64,000 bases of DNA. It comes from Paralvinella palmiformis (lineage: Eukaryota; Annelida; Polychaeta; Terebellida; Alvinellidae). The notes under the pieces were generated by a model. The model had not been told where the DNA came from. It saw only the letters and a list, made by a program, of their open reading frames with translations, and made no database searches. The position numbers and the translations under genes are program-made. The stretch is taken from the NCBI GenBank assembly GCA_025642065.1, contig JAODUP010000012.1, positions 3,339,501 to 3,403,500 of the forward strand, given 5' to 3'. Positions 1 to 13,700 of the stretch are shown here, in pieces (position 1 is the first letter of the stretch; each line of letters opens with the position of its first letter).

Positions 1-905
1 TATATATATATTTAAGCGTTGACAGTTATACGTTTTAAACCTGCACGTTCTATTTCGTGCAGCTCTGCATGATAGGAGCCTGCCTGCATCACCAATGTAT
101 GATGATGATGATGATGATGATGATAAATAAAACAAATTATCTGATTCCATATCTTTGAACAGTCGTCCCCTCCCAGATAGCTAACTAAACCAAACCGAGT
201 GATTGCAAAATAAATTATATATTTATAACCAGTCATGCATGAAATGACTATACGAATTGGAGATAATTCGTCAAGTTGTATGGCTCATCTTGTACAGTCT
301 CTAGCTGATTGTCCTGAGCACTGCATCTCGCAAATCGACAAGGATTATATTCGTTTTGTTTAGGATTTCTAAGAGTGCCATACTTTGAGTACGAAGTTGT
401 TAAAACATGGATGATACTTTAAACTAATAATGTCATGACCATTTAGAAGCGGCAGGCATATTACAACAACATAACTTAGTCATAGCTAGGTGGATCTAAG
501 GGAAGCATGCAGAAGACAGGATTGCTTTATTTTCTAGATCGAATCCGTTTTTAATTGACCCTCGAAGAAATTTATTTTACCTTGGTGAACCCCGCCCCAC
601 CCCCAAATGTAAGAAGGTGTTTCATATTTGTTTCCAGCTCAGAAAATATTACCAATTCAGAGAGGATCTACTAGGAGTTCCAAACCAGAAAAAAGGGATA
701 CATATATCCCGGGACACTTTGTCTAGCATTTGTATAATATGCTTATAACCTCTATAATTATATAAATGGTTATTACAATATTAGCCATAATATAGTGATT
801 TAAATTAACTGCAACTTAATTCATCGACAAATGGAAAACAGTTTAAACTGCCCACTAAATATATTAACGTAGTATGAACAACCAAGCATCAAATATTTCT
901 GTGTC

Positions 906-906
<1 letters not shown>

Positions 907-975
<69 letters not shown>
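907..975. repeat. (TA)n microsatellite
   Basis: About 34 uninterrupted TA units. Confidence 0.95.
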
Positions 976-977
<2 letters not shown>

Positions 978-1786
978 CTACTATGAAGCAACAATTTCAA
1001 ATTCCATTATTTTAGTTAGTACAACCTTTTTGGTTGTTGTAGCCAAAGATTCAAAAGAGAAGCAAATTGATGTTGTGACGTGGATGCTTTTCCCCAGTAC
1101 AGCAGAGCTGTTACAGATAGCACTGCAGGTTCACCTAAATCAACATATTCAACATTTCTATTTGGGTTTTTGATAGAAAATATTAGGGCTTTCCACCGAA
1201 TTAATGACTTTAATTAGTAATTTAAGGTGTTTTATCAAATATAGATAATAATCATCAGTGTACGTACCTGTCGTCGACATCTTTGATCATCCTGACATCA
1301 TTAATTGAATCATCAACGGAACGCAATATCGACCTAACCGAGATATACTGAACGATCGGAGAAAATATATGATACCATATCTGGAGTCGATTATTTAATA
1401 TGTTTGGAAAGAAGTTGTCTGGATCAGCGCACGTCACATTAATTAAAGTAAAATAATATGATAACATCTCCTAATGCAAAACTTTGGTTTTAAATCAATA
1501 TATGTCATCTCCTGACTTATATAATCTATCTCAAAACTACTGAACTTCCAAAATATTTGTAAACGAATGCATCATCCATGGAGTCTAGAATTTTAATAAA
1601 CGATCCCCGAATATCTAAAACATATGTCTTTATGCGCCCCATTCAAATTGTCGCATTTAAAAATCCCTGCCGATAATTCGATCTGTACGCGTATGTACAA
1701 CAGATGAGATTATTGATTGTGAATCATATGCAGCACAGTATTTATTAATATTTCTTAAGAAATACAACGCTAATATAAAATGGTAA

Positions 1787-1901
<115 letters not shown>

Positions 1902-2199
1902 TTCGGTAGTAATTAATGTTCTTTAAACGATTATCACAATATGTATTAAACATAATTAATTATTTTATGATAAACAAACGACAATTTTGAAACGTGTAAG
2001 AAATCCTGTGTCCAGTGAAGTCTAAAAAACATCGGATCCGTAATTATCTTATAACGATTTAATTGAAGTTTAGATTAAAAAGAGATCAGTATAACAATAA
2101 CAAATAATTCACAACAGTTAATGTAATAACAACAATTAACAATAATAATAATATAAAGCATTCTTAATTAATATCAACCATTCAAGTTAACGGACTACT

Positions 2200-2512
2200 T
2201 ATACACCTGTTTGACCTCATGGATAGAGTATGGGACTATTTACTCATATGGTTATGCATGATCATCTACGGTGCGGGAGGTCGTGGGATCGAATCCCGGC
2301 CGTATGTGGCACTAAAGTAGGAGTGGTTTTTCATCCAACTATAGGCAACTGGCAAGGTTTTCTCCACTGATTATGCCATCAATTGTAAATTCTAAATTTA
2401 TTTAGAGTTAATTCCAGTCCTGGAACTTTAAATTACAGACCATATGCGTCTCCATTTGAGGTAGCTAAGCCAAGTAAAATAAATGCCATTTCGGCCATTA
2501 CTATTATTATAG
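2200..2512 (+). mobile_element. tRNA-derived SINE, family 2, copy 1
   Basis: A tRNA-like head contains a B-box-like GGGATCGAATCCC near 2286-2298 and an A-box-like stretch near 2222-2232. It is followed by a body that recurs at 5995-6262: both carry the cores TTTTTCATCCA, GGCAACTGG, AATTTAGA, AATTACA-ACCATATGCGTC and a final ATTTC-GCCATTA. The two copies differ at many positions, so this is an old family. The 3' end runs into (ATT)n. I do not recognise the family by name. Confidence 0.75.
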
Positions 2513-2597
2513 AGTGATACCATAATACATTTTTTTATTTAAACATTGAACTCCGGATACTGTTTATAAGAAGAAGAATATTAGCGTTGGAATCACA

Positions 2598-2603
2598 ATA
2601 TAT

Positions 2604-2676
<73 letters not shown>
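2598..2676. repeat. (TA)n microsatellite
   Basis: Near-pure TA tract with two early interruptions (TACATACATA). Open frames on both strands here are repeat artefacts. Confidence 0.95.
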
Positions 2677-2678
<2 letters not shown>

Positions 2679-2879
2679 CGGTAGTCATTATGTGTATTAC
2701 ACATGTTTTGGAGCAATGATAAATTTTCTTTTCTGTTTGTCGATATTTGTAAGAAAACTATTTCTAGACAAATCGATATTAATGTTAATATCACATACAC
2801 TTCAGTTTTCCTGGAAACCACGTATATATCATTACTGATATTATACAAATGCTCTATTTAAATGTACCCTCTCTGTGGT

Positions 2880-3050
2880 AGGCACGTTTTGTATCTAATC
2901 AAACGTTCGCGCTATTTTCTTGTGGCGCACATTCACCCGGATGCTTTGTTATTGATTGGTTGTTGTGCACATAACACGTGGTATATAGTGAAAATGGCTA
3001 CCGCTGTTGATTTGAGCTTCTAGTGACATCAGAATTCATTTGACATTGTG
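2880..3050 (+). promoter_or_regulatory. Possible promoter and non-coding first exon of PDZD8
   Basis: The PDZD8 start codon lies 95 nt inside an exon that begins after a 3' splice site at 10509, so at least one upstream non-coding exon must exist. This stretch is the best candidate I see. It is locally GC-richer and holds an inverted CCAAT box (GATTGGTTG near 2954) and an E-box CACGTG at 2975-2980. A potential 5' splice site (GTGAGT at 3048) follows. A 9-codon upstream ORF starts at 2994 and stops at 3021. All of this is inference; no transcript evidence is available. Confidence 0.3.
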
Positions 3051-4590
3051 AGTATATTAAGCTTATGAGCCATTTGTTTGGTGGAAATCGTTATTTTGGT
3101 ATATAGTGCAAGTATATTTAAGATTTCGTAATGTATTTGTCCTCTGATTGTGTACTGTTGTATTTGACAGTTGATTGTTTACAAAAGCTCGTCAGCTGAA
3201 AAGCCAAAAGCAAAAGCCTGAAAAGGGAAGATCTAAATATAGAAAAGCAGCTGATAACCTTCAAAACATGGGAATACCAATTATTAGTCTGTGATTTTTA
3301 TCTCTGTTGTGTTTTTACATAAGATACTGGGCAGCTATGAGAGTGTAGGTGCATCGTAGTTCGCTTTGATAACTCGGATAAGAGATAACTGATAAGTCAT
3401 AACTCGTAAGTATCAAGTAATCAACTATCGCCTGAATCATTGTAAACTCAGTGTCTCTAGTCTAGTGTCCTATCACCTATGATGCCTATGTCATATGATA
3501 CGTATAGATATAATTATTCATTTATTGTGTTTTTTTTCTTCTTATAGTTATGTAATGTGTAGATCTGTATAATAATTATAGAACTGTACAGTGTTATTTA
3601 CTGATTATGAATATGATATGCATAGTGGTCATTTTCTTGCGTGATGTTAGAAATGATGAGGATACATTTATCTGATTCTGGTTAAATACGGGTTGGACCT
3701 CTGTATGAGTATAACTTTTCTCCATAGTGGTTGTGTACATGCATCTTAATTAGTCCTGGGGAAATACCGTGGAGACCATAGCCCAGGTCATTTCATTGCC
3801 ACTATTTTTCATTGCCATGAGTAATTAAACCAAAGAAAATTGACAGTTTTAGTCGAAACAAATACTTGTATTGGTCATTCTTTGTACAGGTAATTCATCA
3901 CTTCTTTTAACATCAATCAATATTTGATACTTCAGTTAAAGGCCTCGGCGATTTACTTCAGAGTTGCTTAAGAATAATCCAAGTGAAGTAGATTTTATAA
4001 TTAAGTACACTGTAGATTAAATTTTCTTTTAGTGGTTTCATATCACTGCAAACCAAACAGATAAAATAAACACACAAACTATAAATTGTTCTTCAAGTTC
4101 TGTATAAAAGGTTGTAAGCAAGTAGCTATCTATAATGGCTATGACAAATAGGCAACAGCCAGGGGTCTCTACCCCTAATTTCAACAAGACAAGCTATTGG
4201 TAGACTTCTCTCTGTACCTGATAAAGCCGTACACTGCAAATCATGGACCAAAGAGCTCTGCATCCTTGTGTTGTCTGTTATAGAGAAGTTTGTCCACACC
4301 AAGAGGTTTAATCTGTCTTGTGACATGTCCAGTGGGTGGCTGAACTCTTGTGGATCTGTGCAAATACCACTCTATATGATGATGACCTTACTACACGATG
4401 AAGCATCATTAGCTCCAATCTAGGTGTGCCTTGTCTCAGATAATAAAGTGAAGAGTCAATAATCTTCAATGTTCCGAAATTTACAGCAGAAGATTTTCTT
4501 GCACTGGGATCAGTATCAGAGTGGGGATATGAGTGCACAACAGCTTTTGCGTGCTTGTGTACTGTTGCATGATGGAAAAGTAACCATCTG
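3051..4590. other. Putative PDZD8 intron 1, no gene seen
   Basis: No coding exon found. A short stretch at about 4143-4200 (GCAACAGCCAGGGG...TTTCAACAAGACAAGC) recurs at about 49400-49465, so it belongs to a dispersed repeat that I cannot name. Confidence 0.5.
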
Positions 4591-4598
4591 ATTTGTTT

Positions 4599-4664
4599 CA
4601 AAGTAAGCTTATTTGTGTGGTGCGTCATAGTCAAAGTAAGCTTATTTGTGTGGTGCGTCATAGT
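4599..4664. repeat. 33-bp tandem duplication
   Basis: Two adjacent copies of a 33-bp unit starting CAAAGTAAGC, the second beginning at 4632. An open frame on the minus strand shows the duplication as a repeated Thr-Met-Thr-His-His-Thr-Asn-Lys block, but nothing suggests a real gene. Confidence 0.9.
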
Positions 4665-5646
4665 CAACATTACATTATTATAATGCTTTTAATAATAAGT
4701 AAATTTCACCCAAGTTTTCCTCACTAGTATTCGTCCGTTAACCCAAAGATTGCTAACCATGCCAGAAGTTACACATTTTTCTATTAATTTATCTTAAACA
4801 GACACTTATTTCACTTTTTATCTATTCAGTTTATTACAATTTAGGCCTACATGGCCTCTGTCATGGCATAGCTCAGTATAGTGAGATATCCTTTATTTGA
4901 CGGGGGCCGAAGTCTCCGTTTTTCATTGGGCCGAGGTCTACATATATCAGTCCTGGATGTTGACTGTCTTGACCAGTGTCCTGCTCTAGGTCAGAAATTA
5001 TTGACATTAGGGTTTTATTGCAAACTGGTATTGTTTGTGGGAAGAATGAGTTCTTAAATACAAGAGTTCATGCTGTATATAGCTTGAACTTGTCTTTATT
5101 AGCTGATCTCTTCTGTGTGCTACTTCATGTGATATACTCTTCGAATGATATCGCCATCATGCCACCAATTATTTTGTTCATGAATTCGAGTCGTGATTTC
5201 TCATGTCTGGATTCCAGTAATTCCAAGCCTAGTTTATTGATCATATCAGTCCCACTGGCAGTTGGTTTGTAGTAGTTCATTGGATGTCTTTGGCTAAATG
5301 TGGGTCTCGCATCACTGCCCGATACTCGACCTGTGATTTGATCAGGGAAAACTATGCGTTTCCATAGTTCACAAGGACACCTACTTGAATTACACTGCAG
5401 GAATCCAGTCGTATGATTTGCCTTGGTTGTTGTTGTTGTAATATGTCACTCTTCCATCTGAGGTCACTTGCTATGGTGATTCTCAAAAATTGAGTATCAT
5501 GAACTTGTGTTAAGATGCATCCACACAAACAATAAAAGTGTTGAGGTGGGTTCTTATTGTAGGTTATTGTCATTATAAATCATGCTGAATGGGCATTTGT
5601 CAGTATTCAAGTATGCATGGATGTGGGAAATGCCATATGCTCTAGG

Positions 5647-5948
5647 CAGGGTTGGGTTTCTTAATGGAAGAAAGGCATTTCTTCCCTTCCCATGAGAAGA
5701 AATTGTGTTTTACCTAGAAGAAATTGAGAAGTAACTCCTAAGGGATACAGTAACCTAACAATGCAAACTGATATGATATTCTGCACTCCACTTTATAAAT
5801 AATTCAATATCATCCCTCTCTAACCACTGGGAAGATAGATGTGACTTCATGTGATTTAAATGGTGGTGATATTGTTTGAGTATTATCCCCCTCTAGTGTA
5901 TTAGCTAAATTTAGCGTCACTTTCAGTGATTTAAATCAACCAACCCTG
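5647..5948. mobile_element. Short hAT-like non-autonomous DNA transposon
   Basis: Begins CAGGGTTGGGTTTCTTAATG and ends AAATCAACCAACCCTG, giving imperfect terminal inverted repeats of the CAGGGTTGG type. No coding capacity. A clear 8-bp target-site duplication could not be seen, so the hAT assignment rests on terminal sequence only. It lies inside the LINE remnant at 4950-6900. Confidence 0.55.
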
Positions 5949-5994
5949 CAAGGTCTGTTTAATATATGATATATTCAATATTTATATAAAACCA

Positions 5995-6262
5995 CCTCTG
6001 GCCTCAAAGGTAGACTGTGAGGCTATTTACCAATGGCTATGGTCATTTTGTGTGGGAGGTTGCAGGTTCACGCCTCAGTCGTGGCACTATAGCAGGAGGA
6101 GTTTTTCATCCAGCCAGGCAACTGGGAAGGGTATCCCCCAGTATATAAGATATTCTAAATTAATTTAGAATTAGTCTCCATGCTGAAGCTATAAATTACA
6201 CACCATATGCGTCCCCCTCCATGCCAGCCACGTTAAAAACTGTCATTTCAGCCATTATATAT
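5995..6262 (+). mobile_element. tRNA-derived SINE, family 2, copy 2
   Basis: Same body as the copy at 2200-2512, with a degraded B box (GCAGGTTCACGCCTC near 6061-6075). It ends in a (TA)n tract at about 6255-6272. Confidence 0.75.
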
Positions 6263-7399
6263 ATATATATATAAAACTGGATTATCCAACAAAGATAACC
6301 AGACATCACATGCATCAGCAATATTCTTGTTGTGTGATTGACACAGATCCATGGTACTTGCTATGGCATGTAGTTAATCAGCTAAATCTCTAACATTGTG
6401 GAAGATATAATAATCTTGTATCTTCTGAATGTAGCTGTGGTTCTTGATGAATGTATTTAAGCACAAAGATTTGTTGCAAACCAACAGATATGAGGACTAT
6501 ATCCGTTGTCAAATTTCTGTAATGGAAAAAACCCGGTTATACCGTGGTTGTTACTGTCCTTGGAAGAAACACGCCAACTCTGGCTATAGGAGTTTACAGC
6601 AAACACCTGTTAGCATGACAGGTCTGTAATTAATCCCCCTTCTTAAAGATAGGTGTTACATTGGCTTTGCACCATTCCTCAGGTAGTGTGTTGGTTTTAA
6701 TTGATTGTCGGAATATTGTTGTAAGCACTAGTGCTAACTGATTGGCCAATTCTTCTGATTGGCAACCCGTCTAAACTAGAGGGTTTGTTTACTTTGAGCT
6801 GTGTGAGTAGTTTGTGTATGCCCGGCACATCACTTTCATGGGCAGAGATGTTGATGGTGTCACCCCTTTGGTAAATTCTTACTCAAATTGCTCATTTAGT
6901 ACACATGACTTAGCCTGACTATTAGTGTGAAGTGTGCCTTTGTTGAGAATAGGTGCTACTCCAACATAGTCTTGTCATTTCACTTTAATGTATTTCCTGG
7001 ATGGCTTGTTGTTGTTAGAGGATAATATTTTCAATGGTGTGTCAATCACGTGCATCCAACCAGCTTTCTATAGAACCTATCCTTACTACCAACATACATC
7101 TACAATCCCCTCCAAATAAACTAAAATTATATTATATCAGATATATTAATAATATGTAATATTTAATTATTATAAAACTTTTGATGCTTGCAATATTTAA
7201 CATAATACAAGGCATGTTCGTCTACTCTGTCAGTTCATAATTTACAGTGGATCTTTTACCAGTATGTCATAAGAGAATATTCAAGGGTGCTTTAAATCTT
7301 AGACATAGACATACTCTTTATTGACCCATAATAAAATTAACATTGGAGTACCTTAATTAATATACAGACATCTGATTCATAGCACTTATAACTCGGTTT

Positions 7400-7990
7400 G
7401 ATTACAAATGGTGTATATTATGATTAAATAATAACAATGAATGGTCATCAATATTTGTTAACAAATGAATTGAGCTTGGGACAAAATATTTCCTATACCC
7501 TTGGGTTTTACATGGCAAGATTCTTAGCCTTGGTTCTGATCTCATACGAAAAAAATACTTATGAAGTGGATGAGTTTTCATGGAAATAACACACTCTGTT
7601 GAGGAGATGTTTAACATACATATCATCAATACTCAATATAACTGTTTTAGTGATCTTGATGGCTTGTTTACAAATCCTGATGATAGTTGCCTTACACCCA
7701 GGTAATAGCGGACGATCAGAGAGTTATATTATTACAAATTACACTTTCTGTTATTGAAGTATAGAGTATATGAAGTATTTCAATATTTACACAGAATGAG
7801 TTCAGTAGTTCAAGGAAGAACAATCTTGGTTTACATTTGGAAACAACTATTACACGATGCTATGACCAAGTTAGCTCGTTGTCAATGGTGACACCAAAAT
7901 ATTTAAATGTTTCACATATTTCCACGGGATTGTTGTTTATCATAAGATCTTCATGGTTGATATAAAAATGTCTTATTTTTGTTTTGTTTT
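7400..7990 (-). mobile_element. LINE fragment: reverse-transcriptase C-terminal region
   Basis: The minus strand from 7990 leftwards reads EDLMINNNPVEICETFKYFG and then VTIDNELTW, the 'FKYLGV-ID-L-W' block at the end of non-LTR reverse transcriptases. Further left come LFFLELLNSFCVN and YTSITESVICNNI, then HPLHKYFFRMRSEPRLRILP and TQGYRKYFVPSSIHLLTN, which match the usual C-terminal tail of such proteins. Several stops and shifts are present. It differs from the jockey-like piece to its left and points the opposite way from the LINE to its right. Confidence 0.75.
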
Positions 7991-8139
7991 AGCAACATTC
8001 GATAACATATTATGTGACTGAAACTATTGAGAAACTTCGTCAATCTAGGTTTTATAGTTGGTTTTATCACTGTTTGTAATCAGTCCAACATTTTACTCAC
8101 TAACTTACTCATTCAAATTTCTTTTTCTATTTATAAGAA

Positions 8140-9165
8140 CTGTATTGAGGAGGAACTAAGGCTGACATTTGTCTGTTCTGGCTATGATTATGAGTCCGTC
8201 AAGGATAAAGTAGTACGCAATGTAAACAATGTGATTACATGGTTTGAGAGTAATAATATGATGGTTAATCCTGATAAGTTTCAATGTATTGTTTTTGGCA
8301 AAAAATGAAAATTTAGATAGTTTTAAGATTGGAAAACATGATATTGTTCCACAGAATAATGTCAAGATTCTGGGGTTAAACTTTGATAGTGAATTAAATT
8401 TTGATACTCATACATCCAAACTTTGTCAGAAAGCAGGAAATCAAATTCATTTACTGGCTATATTATGTAATGTACTTGATGAGCCAAGTAAGTTTTTACT
8501 TTATAATAGTTTTATCGAATGTTATTTTAATTATTGTTCTGTTGTATGTAACCCATATAAAATTGAAAAGCTTCAAGAAAAAGCACTACGATTTATTAAG
8601 TTGGACTTCAACAGTTCCTATAAATTATTACTAGAAAATTGTAATAGACACCCACTATATGTTGTACGGATTAGAAAGTTTATGGAAGCTGTATATAAAA
8701 TTTCACATGACAAGTATCTGCTGTATCTAAATGCTCTGATTAAACAAACAAAAAATTACAAATTAATTTAAGATCTGATAATAATATATGTATCCCACAA
8801 TATAAAACCATCAAGTATGGTAAGAATTCTTTAACCTATTTTGCACCATTTTATTGGAATAAGTTGCCAAATATAATACGAAATGCCCGAAGCTTTAGTA
8901 GTTTTAAGACCCTTCTTCATGATTGGGTACCATCCTGTAAATGTGGATCATGCCTACAATGTAATATTATTAATAGGTGAAATATTTTTATCATATCATT
9001 TTATCATAAATATTTCATTTGTATAAAATCATATCATATGTAATGTTCATTGCACTTGTTATTGTTTACACTTATTTATGTCGATGTAATAGTGATTGTC
9101 ATTAATGTTATTGTTACGCTTTTATAGACTCTAAATAAATATTTCTTACTGTTACTATAGAATGT
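8140..9165 (+). mobile_element. LINE fragment with reverse-transcriptase C-terminus and 3' tail
   Basis: Plus-strand frames carry SGYDYESVKDKVVRNVNNVI, MMVNPDKFQCIVFG, NNVKILGLNFDSELNFDTHT and KIEKLQEKALRFI, in the order expected after the catalytic YADD box of a non-LTR reverse transcriptase. The end is YFAPFYWNKLPNIIRNARSF near 8838-8897. The frame shifts near 8300 and stops at 8769. It is 5'-truncated: the catalytic motif itself is missing. The 3' end appears to be near 9160. Confidence 0.8.
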
Positions 9166-10509
9166 TTACTACATCCATGATGAAAATAGTGGTAAAACAA
9201 AAAGTTACTGTAAATTTGGTTTTATTTGTGGATGGATGGATGGCAATATTTTATAGCTTTAGTAATGTAATAATTTCTGAATTCATCAGTTATATATAAA
9301 AAATCATTAAATTACTAACTATAGATATTTGTTATAGTCTTGTAGAATGAATATATAATACAGTTTGTGGCTATTTTAGAAACTTAAATAGGGCAAAAAA
9401 AGAAGCTAGAAACTGGTAAAAAGATATAGCTGTAGCATGTCAGATATGCCTCAAATTAAGGCAGAAAAATCATCAGACTTCACCTCAGCGAACTTATCAC
9501 ATGAATAAAATGGCCAAAACACACACTGCTGCTGGTTTCCTTGGAATGGATTTCCTTCCTTTTAAAACTCTACAAACCTATAGTTTTTACTATTCCCAGC
9601 TAAGTACTCAGTAACTATTAAGATAATGTGTTCATCGATTTTCAATTAGTAACCTAATTTGTTCTCATTTACCGGTAGCTAATTCTGATCTACTGTTTTG
9701 TCAATTACCAACACAACAGTAACATACTATGGAACCATAATAAGAATACATTTCAGCATTTTCGATGAAGTTAATTTACAGCATAAGTACTTTGATGCTA
9801 AATGATTTGCCTATAATCAATTCTAGAGGATCTTTGTTTGAATCATGAGTCATAGTATAATTGTAAAATTTGAAACATTAGAATAATGTTTTTTTGTTTC
9901 TTTGTCATATTTTTAATAATCTGTTTTAGTTTGAATAGTAGCTGTGTTATTAATGATAAAAAGTTATATTCTTGTATGTATAAATAAGCCATTTCTAATT
10001 CATTGTTATATAAAACAATTGTAGTCATTTGAGATTTAACACGTAAACATAAATGCACATCCATTGATATTACTGTTTAAAACAGTAATATAACAATATG
10101 ACAAAACACCAAAGGAGAAGATTAGTGATTATAGTCCAGGGCTATTTTTAATTTTAATCATGAAACTATAAATTATAAAATGTATCATTCAGATACTTAG
10201 CAATGTACTGAAATAACACGAGTGAATAGAAAATGGGACAATATGTATGGAGTACCTAATCTGGATGTGTATAAATTTTGTATTAATAACAACCATTTTT
10301 ATTACCGGGTATGTGAATAGCAATAATTATAATGTAATACAGATCAGCTTAATATAGTTATGTAATGTCAATTAACATGATTGCCTTAACAGGTATTGAC
10401 TTCCATTATTATGGTATCTAGAACTAATGTGATATTCTTGGTGCCATATAAGAGATATGGATAGTGGTTTTTCCTGACTAGAATATATTTTAATCTTATA
10501 ATTTTCCAG
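9165..10509. other. Putative PDZD8 intron sequence, no gene seen
   Basis: AT-rich with no convincing exon or repeat structure visible. Confidence 0.5.
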
Positions 10510-10751
10510 GTGCTCACCAAGTGAAATCACCGGGTTGCACCATGCATTGATAGAAGAGAGGCGGTCACAAGTGTTGCAGTACTTAACAACTTCTGAGTCA
10601 CAGAATGATTGGGGTAATTCTGATCTCAGTGTTTGTGGGCATCCTACTTACTATCCTCTTCCAGTGGCTTTTCATCCGACACTGGTTTCACCATCAGCCA
10701 GTACTTAATGCACCATGGAAGCGTCAGTACGATAAATTCTACTTACCAAAA
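10510..10751 (+). CDS. PDZD8: PDZD8 start exon with ER membrane anchor
   Basis: Begins after TTTTCCAG at 10509. The ATG at 10605 opens a frame starting MIGVILISVFVGILLTILFQ, a single N-terminal hydrophobic segment followed by basic residues, as expected for the ER anchor of this family. The first 95 nt are 5' UTR. The donor is GTAAGT. Confidence 0.88.
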
Positions 10752-13700
10752 GTAAGTAGTTTACCGTTTAAATCATGAACGTACGGTGTAAAACAAGAAT
10801 ATGTAATTATTAGTGTAAACTGTAATGATTTATACAGTAGATAGCAACCAGTTAATGGGGAACTCATATAGCGCAGTGGTTAAAGCATCGTACTGGAAAT
10901 TTCCAGATTTGACTGGGGTTTACATGTAGTAGTAGTAGTTTTATTTCAATCAAACATTTGTACAAGTATACATAATACTTACAGTTTGTGTGTAGAAGTG
11001 TTTGATTGTGGGTATAGGTTCAGGTACAAGTACCTGTGACCACATTAAAATACCTATAGCATTGACATATATAACTTAAAAAACAGACCAGCTTGTGGTA
11101 ACCTATATATCAATCATATGAGCCGTATGTTCAGTGTGTGATCATTGCTGAGGCTAAACAACTCACTAACTTATTCCTAGACCAATTTATGTTTACATAT
11201 TAGGATTATTATTGGGATGTTTTTTTTTATTATCAGAAAATACATTTTTTTCCGATATAGAAGGAATTATTGTAAGGGGAAAATGTAAATTTGTTTTAGG
11301 AAGGTATTCTAATAGTGAAGTGGGTAGAAGGACTCCAGTGAAAACCTCCAGCACCTCAGCCATATATGTCCATCACTCAGCCTTTCCTTTGTATAATTTG
11401 GATTATAATAATAATAATGTATATTTAATAAAGTGCCATTACTAGCAGGAGCAATTCAAAAGCACTGTACAAATAATATAATAATACCCCAAATAATATG
11501 TCTGTAAAAACACAATGTAAGTGATTTAAAAGATAATAATTCCCTGCCACCAAATCCTATATTTCTGTTTCCTATAATATTAACCAGGTATTAAGCCTAG
11601 TTACCTGGTTAGATTTGCCAACCAACAATACTCTTAGTTTATTTAGCACTGTTATATAACTGTGACCATAGTGACTATATTGATTTCTATAGAGCTATCC
11701 TCTGTTACCATGTTTTTGGCCAACTTCTAGTTTCTGGCATTTTAGTGTTTGTGTGTGTGTGTTCTTTGTCTTTTTTTGTTTATGTGTGTGTGTGTCTGAA
11801 CTTGCCTTCTACATGTTAATTCTCCAACTGATTGCTATGAAATAAAATCCAAATGCCATTCAAAAACTCAGCTAAAGCTCTAATAGAAACAACAGGCATC
11901 TGAATGTTGGCAGCTATATAATGCAAAACTTAGAGTAAACAATGCAATATGACAATGGTTCACTGTCTTGGTTTAGTAGGAAGTGCAGTGCAGATCTGCA
12001 GCTGATAGAATTGAATCCCAGTGGATTTTCTGTGCTTGTGGGATGTTTCATTCATCAATAAAAGGTTTCAGCCAAATCAATTTGTTTCCCATGGCAAATA
12101 ATCTCCTAATGAGAATAGTACGAAGTAATTACTTACGATGACCTTATTTGTTAATTAGAATATGAAATTAATTATGAATACTTAACATTGCTTCCTATGA
12201 AAAATGTATCATTGAATTGAATTCCATCTCTTGCTTCTGAATGTGTATGGTACAAATGAGGTACATTTATTTGTGCTGCTTTTATCGTTTTAAAATTCCA
12301 AATAATTTTGGACTTATCCAAAATAAGTTTTAGGAAGGATTTATTAAAGCATAAATTTGAATACTTATGGTTTTGTTGTCAGCGACTCAACTTCCAGATT
12401 CCACTGTGAAGTCTTGCAGTGAAAGAGTGATTCATTAGAAATTAATTAGTTATTTATTCGTCTGATTAGGTTTCTCTTATATCTGGAACTATCAACCTAT
12501 CTCTGTTGACCCAGTGTGTGTCATTACTCACAGTAAATCGTTTTAATACTCCAACTAGGCATGCTTTTTCTGTAGCTACCGGTAACGTTATTAAACATAT
12601 AAAAAAATATTAATTTTCTGTACATTCTTTGTCAAGAATCTTTACATCCCATGCCTTGTACATATCATGTAAAGTGATTTCTTAATGAGAAATGATTTAA
12701 GTATCAATGATTCTCTGTTATTTGTTCTTTATAGGCATTTGCAAATTAAAAACAATTACAATTCAAACCGAGACCATACTGGATTATAAAAGATACTAAC
12801 TAACAGTATATATAGCATTATTTTTGCAACGAAGTGCTTCCATAACACAGTTAGTAAGTAGTACACTGCACCCCTCACATCCGTGCTGTGTGATCAGTTA
12901 TCAGTGTTACTCATTTCTAATATAAATAAAAGGCTTTAGACTGATTATTATATTTCCTTTAGAAGTAATTCAGTTGTTATATTTCCTGGGTCATGTGACC
13001 AAGAGTGGGGCTAACCAATAATTTCATCTCATGTCTGTGTTTTTGAAACATGGCAAAGAAACCTCTTGTACATTCTATTAAGAGTACACTTCTTTTGATC
13101 AGTTAAACTTACAACCACTTGCTAAAGATTGAGACCATTTGCATGAATATTTAGTTATGTGTGCCAGAAAAAGGGCTTGTGGTGTGAAAGGTAAACCATG
13201 CAGGATTTTTAAAGGTAGCCATGCCATTGGAATTGGGTGTGCATTTATTATGGTGCATATTCGAAGCATATTAATTGTGGGAAATTAAAAATATATCATC
13301 TGTACTGTGATGTCGTAAGATCTTTTGAAAACTTGCTTTCCGAGATGAGTATGTTCATCAGTACAGTTTGCAGATTGAAGCACAGTAGACGTTTGAGTAC
13401 ACATTGAGCTAAACTGATAATTTCAGGAATTGAGAGATGTGTTTAAAGATACAGAACAGAAGAAGAAGAAGGAGTCCTGTCTGTGCCTCAATCTATTCTT
13501 CCAGTTTCTCTTCCAGGAACTGAAGGATACACGTAAAATACGGAGGTAAGAATGAAATCCGTTTCATGATCTGCAGTAATGATGAATATGGTGATGAAAA
13601 TTGTGTGAAAAGGCAGTTATGCCTGCCCCATTGAGCAAAATGCAGATGGTCCATAATTAAATGGTTTGCCACGCCCACGGGGGGGGGGCTGGTTTTAAGT

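Larger units (their letters stand above)
4950..6900 (-). mobile_element. Decayed jockey-like LINE, reverse-transcriptase part, interrupted
   Basis: Reading the minus strand from right to left gives pieces typical of jockey-like non-LTR reverse transcriptases. Near 6770-6640 is a frame with LPEEWCKANVTPIFKKGD, the motif just before the finger/palm NYRP region. A Leu-Thr-Gly-Val-Cys-Cys-Lys-Leu-Leu trace follows near 6600. At 5500-5450 is FLRITIASDLRWKSDI, near 5330-5285 EYRAVMRDPHLAKDIQ, and near 5245-5135 LELLESRHEKSRLEFM. Stops and frame changes separate them. Between the upstream and downstream halves sit a hAT-like element (5647-5948) and a family 2 SINE (5995-6262), apparently inserted later. 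This is a dead copy. Confidence 0.75.

Noticed and set aside
874..1173. Open frame through a (TA)n tract (Tyr-Ile repeats)
   Set aside because: Its length comes from a microsatellite without stops in that frame; the flanks have no coding character.
4976..5272. 98-codon plus-strand open frame with hydrophobic stretches
   Set aside because: It is the antisense shadow of the LINE reverse-transcriptase tail on the minus strand.
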